Origin: Branchiostoma lanceolatum
Taxonomy: Eukaryota > Chordata > Leptocardii > Amphioxiformes > Branchiostomatidae
Reading direction: 5' to 3'
DNA: 64,000 bases
Assembly (NCBI RefSeq): GCF_035083965.1
Contig: NC_089723.1
Location: forward strand, 19,805,489-19,869,488
Positions 13,201 to 25,357 of this stretch are shown here, one piece after another (the first letter of the stretch is position 1; each line of letters starts with the position of its first letter). The notes under the pieces were generated by a model that did no database searches, was not told where the DNA came from, and saw nothing but the letters and a program-made list of their open reading frames with translations. The position numbers were made by a program, and so were the translations under genes.

Positions 13201-14533
13201 TGGGTCTTCGTCGTTCCACGCCCATAAAACACGCAGAGTGTCTTTCTGTGAGACGACGTCGAGTAAAAGTACTAGTTTATTGCAATATCGCTTAAACGCA
13301 CATACCAGATTAGGCACGCTTTAAAATAGAGTGTTTTACGTGACTTCATATCCACAACATGGAGACGGGCGCTATTTGGGGGGGGGGTCTGTATACTGTT
13401 TACATCTACTTTTGTCACACTATAAAAACGCTAATAACTTTGTACAACCCACAGAAGCGAGAAAGATTATAGAAATACATTTTTCTTTAGATACAAATCT
13501 TACTCAGAAACAAGAACAAAGTACCGTGTATGTTTGAGCTACGGTCCGATGAAATGCAAATAGGGACACCAACATGGCGTCCGACAACTACCAGCTTCAT
13601 GGATCATTATGGAAAATGACTGAAGCAAATTTTTTGAGTTTATATAGTAGTATAAAATAATGTGTCCACTTTTTGGCACAGAAAACATGCACGGTCTTGA
13701 CGTTTAGGGGCAGATTGTTGAAGTTATTCTGTGAACAACACGTCAGGATTCATTTAGTAAAACAATTTCTTGTTACTAACGTTGATGATGCGATCTCTGA
13801 CGTCACATGTCTGCAGCTTCCGTTTGAACCTGAGGACGGTGTGGGTGTCGTTCTCGTACCCAGACAGAAGTTCCCAGTCCTGACTCTCGTCCTCAGGGGG
13901 CAGCGCCTGCTCGTCGGCGTAGCGATCCTACAGGCAAAGTGAGTAACATTAATATTTAACCACGTGCCAACGAACACATTTTACCTTAGTGACTTTTTTC
14001 ACATAGGTTCCCTTAAGTTCCCATGTCATATGCCATTTTTTTATTTAATTGCAGTTAAACCTCGTCATTGACATTATTATTGGTGGAAATGCTTTAGTTA
14101 TAACTTACAGTTGTTTAATAAGTATTATTTACAAGGTACTAAAAAAACTGCTGGCCGCTAAGTGTCTAGACATAAAGCGTAAAAAAATTGGGTTTAACTC
14201 AATAATCAAAAATGAGTTTTTACCTAATCTCTTTAACATTTCAAATGGCAGCTTAAAAATGCTTACCGTAAGGTACGCCTGTCCGTCCTTAACCCAGCCG
14301 ATGGCGATGTCCGATCCCGGCATCCCTCCGTTCGGAGACAGCCCCAGGCCGAGCCACCCGCGGGTTTTCACCCGGGCCTCGAACTCGATCTGCTCGTCAT
14401 CAAACGTCCAGGACAGGACGAAATCCCCGTTCTCGTCAAGCACTTCATGATGGGTCAGATCGGACACTGCTGAAGCCGAGCCGCCGTATAGCAAAGCAGT
14501 GACGACAATAACAACAAGACTTATCATCTTCAT
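7257..14533 (-). CDS. MOXD1/dopamine-beta-hydroxylase-like copper monooxygenase, about 13 exons
   Basis: Secretory-pathway, ascorbate-dependent type II copper monooxygenase. Exons in gene order: 14533-14267, 13927-13781, 13245-13072, 12504-12421, 11903-11709, 11170-11068, 10821-10655, 10067-9882, 9433-9374, 8805-8675, 8038-7842, then about 7515-7424 and 7415-7257. A signal peptide (1-22) is followed by a DOMON domain (about 30-150) and the two hydroxylase domains. All copper ligands are visible: CuH H238, H239 and H315 (VHHM, EVHY); CuM H396, H398 (PHAH) and M470 (NEMC). The C-terminus (VCSTSSGSAGPEM then a hydrophobic run) resembles the MOXD1 membrane tail, so MOXD1 fits better than DBH. Oddity: within exon 11 the frame shifts by 7 bp at 7962-7975, where ATAGCCTATAGG is an imperfect tandem repeat; the joins of the last two exons are provisional. 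The substrate is unknown, as for MOXD1. Confidence 0.85.
8188..8368. mobile_element. MITE-like element, family with ATGCTAGGGTCACATTTCC ends (copy 1)
   Basis: This 181-bp element lies in an intron of the MOXD1-like gene. It begins ATGCTAGGTCACATTTCC and ends with CCTAGCAT, the reverse complement. A second copy lies at 37100-37300. Both share the internal stretch TTTTGTTGTCTT followed by 'atatcatactttt' or close to it. No coding capacity. Named here only from the two copies in the window. Confidence 0.7.
9052..9260 (-). mobile_element. Non-LTR retrotransposon (LINE) remnant, C-terminal end of the polymerase protein
   Basis: The reverse strand reads for about 65 residues into a sequence ending YQANNLWNTLPPNII, typical of the very end of LINE reverse-transcriptase proteins. 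No further domains are present, so this is a 5'-truncated copy. It lies in the intron between exons 9 and 10 of the MOXD1-like gene. Confidence 0.5.
11279..11538. repeat. 26-bp minisatellite, about 10 units
   Basis: Units close to GGGACAGGGAAACACAGTCA plus six variable bases recur every 26 bp (word GGAC at 11282, 11308, 11333, 11359, 11385, 11411, 11437), with irregular units at the end. It lies in the intron between exons 5 and 6 of the MOXD1-like gene. Two forward frames stay open through it because the unit lacks stops; this is not evidence of a gene. Confidence 0.85.
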
Positions 14534-14642
14534 ATTCTCTTTGGATTTGTGTATCGCTAAGACACCTGAAGGTCTGAGACACTAAGGAAATGGACGGAAG
14601 TCCACTAAGTATTACTACTTTGAAGCAACTCCTCCCACAGGG

Positions 14643-14651
14643 CCTTATATA
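14643..14651 (-). promoter_or_regulatory. TATA box of the MOXD1-like gene
   Basis: The reverse strand reads TATATAAGG about 110 bp upstream of the start codon at 14533, a suitable place for a core promoter with a short 5' leader. Only the match and the spacing support it. Confidence 0.5.
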
Positions 14652-16636
14652 GCCGTCTGCTGGTCACTGGTCGTCAGTTGCTAATTATAAAACTTAGTAA
14701 CAGTCACGAGTGTGTTCTCTACGTCAATGAGACCAACACCTGGCTCACCTTTGTTCATCTTTTATTTGGTGGTGAATTCTGGCTATCGTTATGTCAATAA
14801 GATTTATCTTGATCATGGCGACGGCTGACAATGAGTCATTCGGTCTAAGACTTTTTGTTATTCTTTAAAAAAGCACAAAGTATACACACCCAGTTTGTGA
14901 TATGAAATACCTAACGTGAGAAGAGGCAGACGGAAATAAGTGAGGTTTCTTTGATATGTTGTAAGCTTAAGATGGTATACAGACGACTGATATAATCCCC
15001 CGCTATGCCCCCCCCTTAACAATGCGTTTGTCGACCAAATCACAGCTTTTACAAACTGGACATTGTAGAAAGCGATTACATACATGATCAGATAGCACAT
15101 TTGTATCAAGTTCGGTGTTAGTGTGCTTGGATGTAACTATATTATGAATATACAGTTCAACCAAGTTTGCCGGAAACTACGTAACGGTTGTTATCCCCAT
15201 ATCCCCATGACCTGAAGTGACCGAGGTGAACTACGACCGACGTCGTTGTTTTGTTTACCGATCACCTTAGTGTCTGTTTTATGACGTTTGAATCACGAGC
15301 AACTAAGGCCAGGGTAGTCCAGAGTTAAGTCCTCTTTAATCACTGATACACTGATTAGGTTATCACATACTTTCTAACTACATTTGTATATTATGAATAT
15401 GAGTACAAACATTGACACAAATTTATCAGAATGTATATACACAATAAATATAATATAGCGGGTGTGCAGCCTTTACTTAATCCTTCTTCATGATTTTAAC
15501 TTTTGGCTCAATTCAGAATATATATACATGTTATACTCACCTTAATTTGTAACATTAAGTACAGAAATACTATACTTTGCATATAATGCAAACATGTAAT
15601 ATTGGTGTTGTGAAACTTTTTCTTCAATTCAGCATCATCATTTGCCCCCTTTGCCCAAAGTTGTCGATCTCATAAATTCATCTTTTTAAAATAAAAGCCT
15701 AAAATACCATATTTGTGTTTTCTTTCGGAAGACAGGCACAGGATTTTAAATATGATATACAGTATAACATATTTTTATATTTGGGTACTGTGGAATAATT
15801 TTATTAGAAAATGTAACGCGACCGTATTTCTGTATGGCGCAAAATCAATGACAGCACGAGTTTTTTGACCTGAGTTATTATTTTAGGCTTTTCAAGTGCT
15901 ATATGCTAGCGTTCGCCACAGATGGCACGTCTACCATTCATTGCGAATGTCCCTGTCCAGCATTCATCAGACTCATGAAAAGCAACTTAACGGTTGAACG
16001 GTTGTAGCTCAAAGCATGAATACAGGGAGAAATTCTGAAGTCTTGATGTGAACTGCACCTATTGTATGTCTTCTTTTTCTCTCAACTACCAATACAGTGT
16101 GCGTGGCTCTGCCACAGTATCAGGGATACTCAAGCTCTCCCTTAATAGATATGCCTCGTAGAGACTCTCCAGTATCCAGTAATGGGATGTTCAGGGCTGA
16201 CCCCAATGTTGCGCAGTGGGGGGGGGGGGGGGGGCTCAAAATCCTTGAAAACCCTTCTTTTCCATGAAAATTTTGGCTCAATCTGGGGACTTTTTGAGTT
16301 AGAAGAAACAGATCTAAGCTTTCCCATTTTGATGAGAGTTGGTTCAGTTCACCATTGTAGTTGGCGTAAGGACAGATGTGAGTTGTTGGGTCGGATTGGA
16401 TGGATACATCAGAAATCTGGGGTCAAAGGTTGGCCGGGTCTCCGTTACTGGCAGCTTTTCTCGGAGTTTGAGCTGTACAACCCTTTTATTTGCATGGTTA
16501 TTAACAAGACCCATCTGACTTTCTAGTGGAGAAGAACTTTTAAGATTAAAATTTGGGTCAGTTATTTTATAAAGCCTTGTTTCGGTGTATTTTAGAATGC
16601 TTTCCTATGGGCAGGCCTAACTTTGGTGTCAGCCCT
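14652..16636. other. Intergenic, no gene seen
   Basis: This lies between the promoter side of the MOXD1-like gene and the end of the 663-aa open frame. It is mostly AT-rich. The only marked feature is a run of 17 G at 16218-16234. No supportable exon or repeat family was found. Confidence 0.5.
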
Positions 16637-18628
16637 TCAACCATCCGACTGCCGCTGGCTACAAGGCTGCAGTCTCGGTGTGTTAACCTTGACCCTATAC
16701 GGAGAACTATTTGCCAGGGACGGTAGGGCGAGGTTGAACTTCAACTTCCCTCCTGCCAACAGCGGGGCTTTCTGCTTGAACAGGCGGTTCTTGAGTCGAA
16801 GGAGAGGCGCGTTCTGTTCACAACTGCTCGGGGATTTCTTGATGACCGGTTGCTTGACGATGTATTCAGGTGAAGATTTCTGACACAGGACGGGAACGCC
16901 TCCCTGGTGTTCCACTTGAGACGTGCGGAGCTCAGGTTGGGAATGATAACTCTTCATTTGGGACCGTTTTCCTACCTGAACCTTCCTAACTCCCTCTTCA
17001 GATTCCATGTCTTCCGTGGATTTTGTTTTTCCAGAGAAGTAAAGCTTGAGTCTCGAAGCTGTTGTAACATTGCTGTCTTTATTGTCTTTTGAGCAAATCA
17101 GCAAGGAAGCCTCGTGGGCATCAGGAGCTTCTGTCGATTCTATAGGGGTTGCCAAGAAGCCTTGAAGATCACATTCTGACGTCTTGATAAACAGACTGAG
17201 TGTACTTGGCCTCTGAGCGACACCGTCACACGTAGAAAGTACGTCATCAGATTTTTCTGCAAGGTTGTTAGAAGTCACCGATGGAGTTGACACAGCCTTC
17301 TGTATTGTCCCTGTTTTTGCTTTTTCATCTGCAGGCGATGTTTTGTGTTCAACTAAGCTTTTGCCTGTTGCAATGTTTTCACATATATACCGACATTGTA
17401 TTTGTGTGCTCGACATTCTTTTTGTGGATCCGGGTTCAATTTTACAAGACTTTTCCGACCTGAATCTCTTCCAGCGCGCTTTAAGGCTCCCGCTATCTTC
17501 ATGTTTACCTTGAATAAAACTCGTTAGTTCTGCTTTGTTATCGGTGTCCTTGTCATCTGGCATCGCGAAGGTCTCCATCTCAATATCGTCTGTTCCAGAC
17601 TTGGCCTGGAATAATTTTGCAACTTGTCTTGGCTTACTTTTCCGTTCCTTCGCTGACTTTTCCACGAAGTGTGTTCCTAATTTTGTCGGAAGAGACAAGA
17701 CCTTGTAGGCCGCGATTTGCAGTGAAACTGGCTCACTTTTACTGGCTTTCACATTAAATACATCATCTAGATCTTCGTCTGGCAGAATGGATTTTGTGAT
17801 AAGTCTCTCATTCTCCTCACAGTTGTCGATGTCCTCAAGGACATTGTCTCGGGCATGTAGTAAGTCGTCATATCTATTATCCTGCCCTGTGTCTGTCACG
17901 TCAAAGTCAGCTATATCGCTTGCATGCGCGACATTAACATTAACATCGACATTACATTCCCTATAAGTCGGTCTGTTCACAGCTGAGACGGTAGCGTCAT
18001 CCAAATGTTCTATTTCTGGCTCACTGTGAAAGCCTTTCATGAGCGTGACTCCATCTGGCTTTATCTGGTCAAAGTTCCCTTCACTATTGCAGCGGAAGAC
18101 TCCATCCATGTTGGCGTTCTTTCCACAGAGGTTTTGATGGACGGAAGAGGGACACCTACAAAGGCCTACATTCACGTTTCCTGTGGATAAGACGGTTGGG
18201 TCGTTAGAAACGTACCGATCGCTTTGGTAGCGTACCATAGATACGTCACCACTGCAGAAGCCATTTAGAGGGTCGATACCTGTGCTGTTACAAAGTGACT
18301 TGCTAGGTGTCGCTTCAAAGATAGTGCAGTCCTCATGATGATCATTGTCTGTATGAGGGAGATAGTGCATGTAGGTACAGTGTTTGCTTGTTACAGGTAG
18401 TGCCCGGAAGATAGTGACGAGTGGTGATGGTTGTTTGAAAAGTGGTGAGTTATTTAGCGTGCAGTTTTTATAAGGCAGCACAGACGTTGTGGCAGACTGC
18501 TCGACCTGAGTGTCGGAAGGCTCTTCATTGTCGACAAGGACGCGACGGCTTTCCGATTTCTTTCGAATGTAGTCGAAGAAGCCGAGCTGGCGATGAAACC
18601 CCGGCACCAGGCAGCCTGCAGCACTCAT
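16637..18628 (-). CDS. Unrecognised acidic, serine-rich protein, 663 aa in one exon
   Basis: This is a 1992-bp open frame without interruption, far longer than chance in this AT-rich DNA. I do not recognise the family. The start was placed at the ATG at 18628 (MSAAGCLVPG). Just upstream, CATTTTCAG at about 18653-18661 looks like a splice acceptor, so the frame is probably the last coding exon after a 5' exon that I could not place. The protein is rich in S, D, E, K and T with no membrane segment or signal peptide and looks mostly disordered. Two short motifs are alike: MKGFHSEPEI (about residue 205) and MKSYHSQPEL (about 580). The C-terminal 60 residues are basic and more ordered-looking (LLRLKNRLFKQKAPLL). 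Clustered K/R stretches near 350 and 420 could be nuclear signals. Alternatives: a scaffold or signalling-adaptor tail. Its reality as a gene is likely, its function open. Confidence 0.7.
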   Translation of the reverse strand: MSAAGCLVPGFHRQLGFFDYIRKKSESRRVLVDNEEPSDTQVEQSATTSVLPYKNCTLNNSPLFKQPSPLVTIFRALPVTSKHCTYMHYLPHTDNDHHEDCTIFEATPSKSLCNSTGIDPLNGFCSGDVSMVRYQSDRYVSNDPTVLSTGNVNVGLCRCPSSVHQNLCGKNANMDGVFRCNSEGNFDQIKPDGVTLMKGFHSEPEIEHLDDATVSAVNRPTYRECNVDVNVNVAHASDIADFDVTDTGQDNRYDDLLHARDNVLEDIDNCEENERLITKSILPDEDLDDVFNVKASKSEPVSLQIAAYKVLSLPTKLGTHFVEKSAKERKSKPRQVAKLFQAKSGTDDIEMETFAMPDDKDTDNKAELTSFIQGKHEDSGSLKARWKRFRSEKSCKIEPGSTKRMSSTQIQCRYICENIATGKSLVEHKTSPADEKAKTGTIQKAVSTPSVTSNNLAEKSDDVLSTCDGVAQRPSTLSLFIKTSECDLQGFLATPIESTEAPDAHEASLLICSKDNKDSNVTTASRLKLYFSGKTKSTEDMESEEGVRKVQVGKRSQMKSYHSQPELRTSQVEHQGGVPVLCQKSSPEYIVKQPVIKKSPSSCEQNAPLLRLKNRLFKQKAPLLAGGKLKFNLALPSLANSSPYRVKVNTPRLQPCSQRQSDG

Positions 18629-18745
18629 CGTGCAGAGGGGGATGAGTTTAGTCTGAAAATGAGACGCAGATGTATTAATTAGTGGTAGGTGTATGAATCT
18701 ACATGTACATATATCCGTAAGATCACATCTCGTATGTAAGGCCAT

Positions 18746-21700
18746 ACTGATTTGATTATATGGATGACATCCTCAGGGCACCCCAAACCTCATGCGAGCT
18801 TACGAGAAAAAAAGGTGGGCAAAAAAAAAGTTGCATTTATTATGAAATCAAAATGGTCATCAAGAAGGTTGAACAAATGATCGACACACAGAAAATGGTT
18901 ACCAAATAAAGAATTCTTTATCTTTTTAAATCTACATCATAACTGCCGACACAAAACTGAATGGCTTATTACAAGTTCTTTAAACAGACCTTTGTAGAAA
19001 AAGATATTTTTTCAGATTCAGACCTCAAACGGCACAAAGGTGAACCAGACAAATATGAAACGTCTCCACGTCCTTTGACATCTCTTCACTACGATATATC
19101 ATCAACTGACGCATAACCCTGTTAATACTCATGTTGGCAACCCTGGTCACGTATGACGGAAGATCTGTAGACAGGGTAGACCCACAGTATTTCATTAGGA
19201 CACAGATAATCACATTAAGCTTGAAGGATGGGTACAGACTGGCGAGGAGACGCCCTGACATGTCATATCAGACCATTAGTCTTGTAATTGTAGCCTGATT
19301 GGAGCTAGATTGAAACTGGATCTTATCGGTCGCAGACACAGTCAGAATACATGATGGGGATAGATATTGGTATACGAGGGACATAAAAAGGCATCAAGAG
19401 AAGATTTTAGTGTATTTCACACTTAACGCCAAGGATTGAAAGATACTTCTTGGCTAGTCAGAACATTGGAGTCCTTAAGTAACGTACTGTGCCCTTTATA
19501 CTAGGATGCCCTGCTCATAGCATCAGCCATTTAATTGATCATTTAGTCAGTTATACCTTGCTTCCAAAATAAACATTATCTGAACTTGCGGTACAAAGCA
19601 GGAGAAATCAATTACGTCCGACGTATTATTCTTTAAAAATGTCAGTGATATGTGGCTCTAATTTCCTGCATTGCATACATTTGCTTTTGAGGCTTTACTG
19701 ACAGAAGTGCGGTTACCGATGGAGACATGTCTGTATTGGCGTGCAAGAAGATCAAATCTTCAGACAGAAGATAACCCACACTGCACGCCAGTTCAAAGCT
19801 CACCTCAATGAATGACCAGTCCGCTGGGATAGACATATCGTATTTACTTTAAAAAAAGCATATTATTATTAACTATAAGTACAAGTATTTAACCAGTTGG
19901 GCGTCCCAGTTTAGAGAAAAGGGCCAACGCATGTTTACTACACAGAGCACAAACACCACCACGTTCAAATAACGCCCTGGCGCGTGTGATCTATTTTAGG
20001 GTGACAGGGTTTAGAAGCGTTCTCTCAGGTCAGTCAGACGCCCCCAGGCCTTTACCGGCCATGAATCAGTTAAAGTTATATAAAAGGAGGGCGATGATAT
20101 CATGGGAAATCGCGTGCTGAATCCGGAGATCAATAAAATGGTTCCATTCGAGTACTGCTCACTCGGATGGTATCATGGCTTTTCTGTGATTTCTCGCATG
20201 AAAGCAGCCCTGTGTATGTTCTTATTAATTAAGCACAGCAAAACAGACGACAACGTTAGGATGATAGTCTACCTTGCCATGCTATCAATAAGAATTGTTG
20301 GTGTCGTTATACTTAGACGACATCACAGAGGACAACCACAGACATCGTATTGTTCGTTATGTGACGGTATAATTTAATGATTTTAAGAATAACAACAACT
20401 CAACTCTACTGACCTGTATGCTTTCTGAGGGTATGGAAAGCTAAGCTGAGGTGCAGATATAGATGTGGTGTCTTCACGGGAGAGCCGTCTGCTTGGCCCG
20501 GCGCTTGTGATTCTCGTGGCTATGTCAGGGACAAACCACTGCATATCGTGAAAGGGGGTTCCTTCCATGGAGGGCACTGTACATGATATCTCTATCAGTC
20601 GCGGAATTTTGTAGTTTTACTTCAGTGACACATTTAATGAATGAAACTTTTTTTCTTCAATCCCCCCTAAATGCAGCCATCGTTTAAGCATTGGTAACCT
20701 TGAAGTCTATCGTAATCGTCAGCTGTTGGCGGGAGAATAGGCCACGTCTAGTCTATCTTAAACATTCAGAAAGGGGGAGGGGGTAACATTTCAACTCTTA
20801 TCCATATAACGGCTTCCTCCAAGTTCCCGGAAGCTTTTGAATTAAAAGCTTGGTATGGAATGATACCTCAGTTAGGGATACACCCTCCTATCCACAATCC
20901 TTATCGAACCGTCCCCCATCTATACCGTCGGTATGCTACTCCAGGCGCGGCGATACATAACAACGTAGATGACAAGGGTCTCTCCATGTCTGTCATCTTC
21001 ATATCTGTGACGGCATGTATCTGCATGACCTACACATAATCACGTAAATCACATAAGCCTGTGGCGGGAAAATTCAAACTGATGTCATGGTTATAATGAG
21101 TACGATTTAAGAGTAGCTGTCAGCATTACCAAATATGTAGGTCTCCATCCAACTGCAACAAGACACCGGAGACCTAGGAGGCTTAAACATACACACTTCT
21201 TTCTCACATCACAACCTCGAAGCTATCTGCCACCACAAAAACAAGACCATTGCCCGTCCAGGTAAAAAAATACAAAAATGTTCTGCTGCGATACCAAGGT
21301 CACATAACAGGAGGCCCAAAATCGACATTGCCCTTCGTTTTCCTGTCACCTACCAACATACCAAATATCATCGTAATCCATCGAGAGGTTCTTGAGTTAT
21401 GCTTACTACAAAACTGGTCCGGAAACACAAACATAAACACACACAGACAGACACATATACACACAGACACAGACACACACAAAACTATATCTTGATTTTT
21501 TATGGAGATAACTACGACTACAACTAGAGTTCTGCAACCTCATACCTCCTTGAAATAGTTAGTTCTTTTGTAAATTTTATGCAAATGACGTACATAGTTA
21601 CATCATTCATACATGGATATCCACTTCAACTAATTTACACATTGTCACAAGTATAACATTCTCATCATTTATCACTAAGAGGTTTTGCCATTTTGTGTCA

Positions 21701-22547
21701 ATTACCAATTAAGTATTGATCCCATATGATGTAAATATCCGCCTGATACCTTTAGACATCCCTTTCATATATGGCATGACGACAAAGTATAGTAAGTTCG
21801 TACCCTTGCTGTTCCGGTTCTACTTGGAGTTACTGTGCCATTGGGGTTTGGGAGTGCAGTACCCTTCTCTGTTACTCATGTTGGATATGCACACTTTCCC
21901 ACCGCCTCTGTGATGTGAAGTTTCTCGTCCCCTTTGTCTTGTGGATCAGTTATAATTTTGTGTTGGAAATTGCTACAGAATGACTTCTACAAAGTACACA
22001 GATGAACTTTCAAGTGAAGACTTGACATAAGTTATCACAAAAAATAAAATATTAATTTAAAAGAATTAGAAGTCCTAAATTGAGCATAGAAACAGGAAGA
22101 TCAAATGTTTGAGGACGGGATATGTAAGACTTTATTAGTAAGTAGTTTATGATATGCTGTCCTGTATTAACAGTGCAGGGATTGCACATGTTAGAATATA
22201 CATTTGGTCCCCTAATTATCCATACCGGTACAAAGACGACAGATGTGTATATATATTACATAGTTTTCATACCCTTCCCGTTTATCGGCCTATTGTTAAA
22301 GATATAACTGATTCCAAAAACGAGACCAAGGCATCTGTATATGACAATATATTGTGAGCCTTGCATTGACAATGACAAAATCACTGAGTTATTAGTGTAA
22401 TAGGCTGTAGTAAATGGAATAGATTAGTCGCTGAAATTGTCATGATTAAAAGTTAGTTGTTTCCGTACATTGTGCCTTGTGAAATTGTCAGACACTTTTT
22501 TGGATTAATTCATAAAGTAACTATCGGAACTGACAATTCAGTATAAA
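18746..22547. other. Intergenic, possible scattered exons, nothing firm
   Basis: This 3.8-kb stretch precedes the 663-aa frame and follows the CYP2 gene. On the reverse strand three patches (about 20555-20411, 19836-19802 and 19243-19025) are open and bounded by splice-like sites, but their phases do not join to the 663-aa frame. A dispersed repeat with CA tract lies at 21240-21500. No gene can be supported. Confidence 0.4.
21240..21500 (-). repeat. Dispersed repeat with CA microsatellite (copy)
   Basis: This is the reverse complement of the unit at 118-760: tacaaaaatgttctgctgcg, then aggaggcccaaaatcgac, then 'atcgtaatccatcgagaggt', then a (CA)/(CAGA) tract at 21428-21482. Copies share both the unique part and the position of the microsatellite, so the tract is probably part of the element. 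Confidence 0.7.
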
Positions 22548-25314
22548 CTACCGCGGGATTGCACAGAGCTTGAACGGATGCGGGGCCAACGTCACACGAT
22601 ATACGCCGTCAGCGTTGGAAGGAGGAGCGCCCTCTGGCGTCTGGAAGGTAAAGGACTGTAGCAAGGTAGAGAAGAACAGGAAAAGTTCCATCCTGGCCAG
22701 CTGCTCACCAAGACACACACGTCGGCCTGGAAATAAACAATGCTTAGTAGTAAGATTAGGAACACGTAAAATAGAGCAGAAAGTCTATTTACAAAAAGTA
22801 TAATTACTGTGGCGAAATATGTGCAACAATAACATATTTGATAGTCCGGATAATCACCTCCTGAAAAGGGCAGGAAAGACTCGGGCTTGTTGAGGACATT
22901 CCCTTCCGCGTCAAGAAACCTTTCGGGGTCAAATCGGTCCGGATCAGGCCAGTAGGCGGGGTCCAGGTGGAGGGAATACAGGTTTATCATTATCTGAGGA
23001 AACCAAGGAGAAAAAGAAATCACAAACACAATATATCGAAATAAAAAGTACATCATCATCTCGACGTACAAAGAGGTCACTGGATAACATGATTAACATT
23101 CAGCCAAATGGCTGTAAACGAAGAAATCATTTGTGCAACAATGCAGAAAGATTGTGTTTTAAAACATGTAACTTATCATACCCGAGTTCCTTTAGGAATA
23201 TCAAATCCCTGCACTGTCGTGTCCTGCGTCGTGGCGTGAAAAAAGAAAGGAGCAACACTGCGGATCCTCATGACCTCCAGCAGGCAGGCATTCACGTAGG
23301 GCAGCTGGGAACGGTGGGACAGGGTGGGCAGACACTCACCAACAACGGTATCAAGCTCCTCTTGTACCTGTTGGGATGAAATTGCACCGATGATAAATTC
23401 AAAACAATTTCAAAGTCAGAAGAAAAGCGCAAGATATCTTGTTATATTTGTCCAATCCTCCAGGAGCAAACAAGGAAACATTTCGAGGAAACAAAATTGC
23501 TTAAAAGTACCTTATCTTGGATGTCAGGGTTCAAAGTCATGTAGAGTAGACTCCACAGCAGTGTGTTGGCGGTTGTCTCAGTTCCTGCCATGAAAAGATC
23601 CTCGGCCATGTACACGACGTTCTCCTCTGTCAGACCGTCCACACATTTCTGCTGTTCAAGCTCCAGCAGGCAGAAGTCGATGAAGTCTCGCGGATTCTCG
23701 CGATCTAGCTTTTCCAGGTGGCGAGATATCTCCTTTCTTATTTCATTTTGGACCTTAAAGTTTGCTTTCAAAACACCAATGTAGGCTCTATTCACTGAAA
23801 AACATCCCGAAAAAGAATAATTACACATTGATTTGTTTTTGTAACTAGTAAATAGACATGGATATTTTTTTTACTCATCAGTAACCTTCTTAATCACCTG
23901 AACTTGCTTGCCGTATTGTGGCGTTGCGGCAAAGTTGCTGTCCCAAACGTGATTCAGTCCCCGATGAAGATAGCTTAGAGGTTAGCGAAATTCCAGTAAA
24001 TTATTTAATGTTACAACCTCATATTCCTATGAGCTAAAGAAAATATTGTGTTAGGGATAACTTTGCCTACCGACAGGAACAAACCGCAGCAAGGGGAAAA
24101 CGTTAATGACCAGCCCCGCTGTAGCTTTCTCCGTCACGGTGAAAACCGCCTCTGACAGCTCACGGAACGTTTCATCCTCGTAGTCGTAGCGCTTCCCAAA
24201 CGCCATGGAGCAGATGATATTTGCAACAGCCACGGTGACGTCGTGGGAGATGTCAAAGTCCTGTCCGCTGTTTCCTGCAATCTGAACAGAACTTGTTTTT
24301 CGGCGGAATTGACGAGTTTGTCTCGATGGAAACGGTCTTAAAGGTAGTGGTTCGACGTACAATGACCGAAAAGTTCGTTACCCGCCTACAGCCGCCATTT
24401 TTGTTTTCAAAAGTAATTATCAAAGCAATTCCTCATTATACAACAAATTATCACACACTGTATAACTTATATCTAACAACAAATCAACAAACAAGAGGCC
24501 AGATAACTTACATCCCCGTGAAGTATATATTTAAATTTCTTGTTTTAGCTCATTGATCATGCAAATCAGGCTGTTACATGCATAATATACCTTTAGTGTT
24601 TTTTTTTTAAATAATTTACAGCATGTATGTTCTCATTTTGCATTCAATAGTATGGCCGAACACGTTTTGTATTTTTGGAAACGGAAGAAAATTGATGCGC
24701 GCGCGGATGCCATTCATACAGTACAGCATGGCCTTATATGAATCAGGACCTTTTGCATAACTTGTACCTGTAAATGATCTACCTGCCATAGATAACATTT
24801 ATTAAACCCATTTTATGGAGGACATGTTTCCTCATTAATTATGCAAATTGATTTTTATATCCATGAGTTACATCTCATTGTACACATACCTTTCTAAGCT
24901 AACTACATACGTTATGAAATTCATTCGCTCCTTCGTTCAATTGTTCTCTTGTTCAAATGTCAACAAAAACGCCCCTTCATCAGTTACATAGTTAGGTTCT
25001 AGGGGACTAATCCTACACCGCTTCCCCCCTTACATCAAAAGCTATCCGCCACCAACAAATAAAGACCATAGTATGTCCAGAAAAAAATTGCCAAACCGGG
25101 AGCTCTGTTGCTTTACCAAAATCACACACTAAGGCGACCCAATATCGACCTCAGTGATCGTCGTCTTACCAACTACTATCCACATACTTATTATCATTAC
25201 AATCCATCCAGAATCTTTAAAATTGTGCTGACCATGAATATCCCGAAACACACTCACACACAGACACACAGACACACAGACACACACATACACACACACA
25301 CACACACATACACA

Positions 25315-25357
<43 letters not shown>

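Noticed and set aside
20102-20377. Forward 91-residue frame after an AT-rich stretch
   Set aside because: No motif, no splice context, and it is on the strand opposite to the only coding-like patch here.
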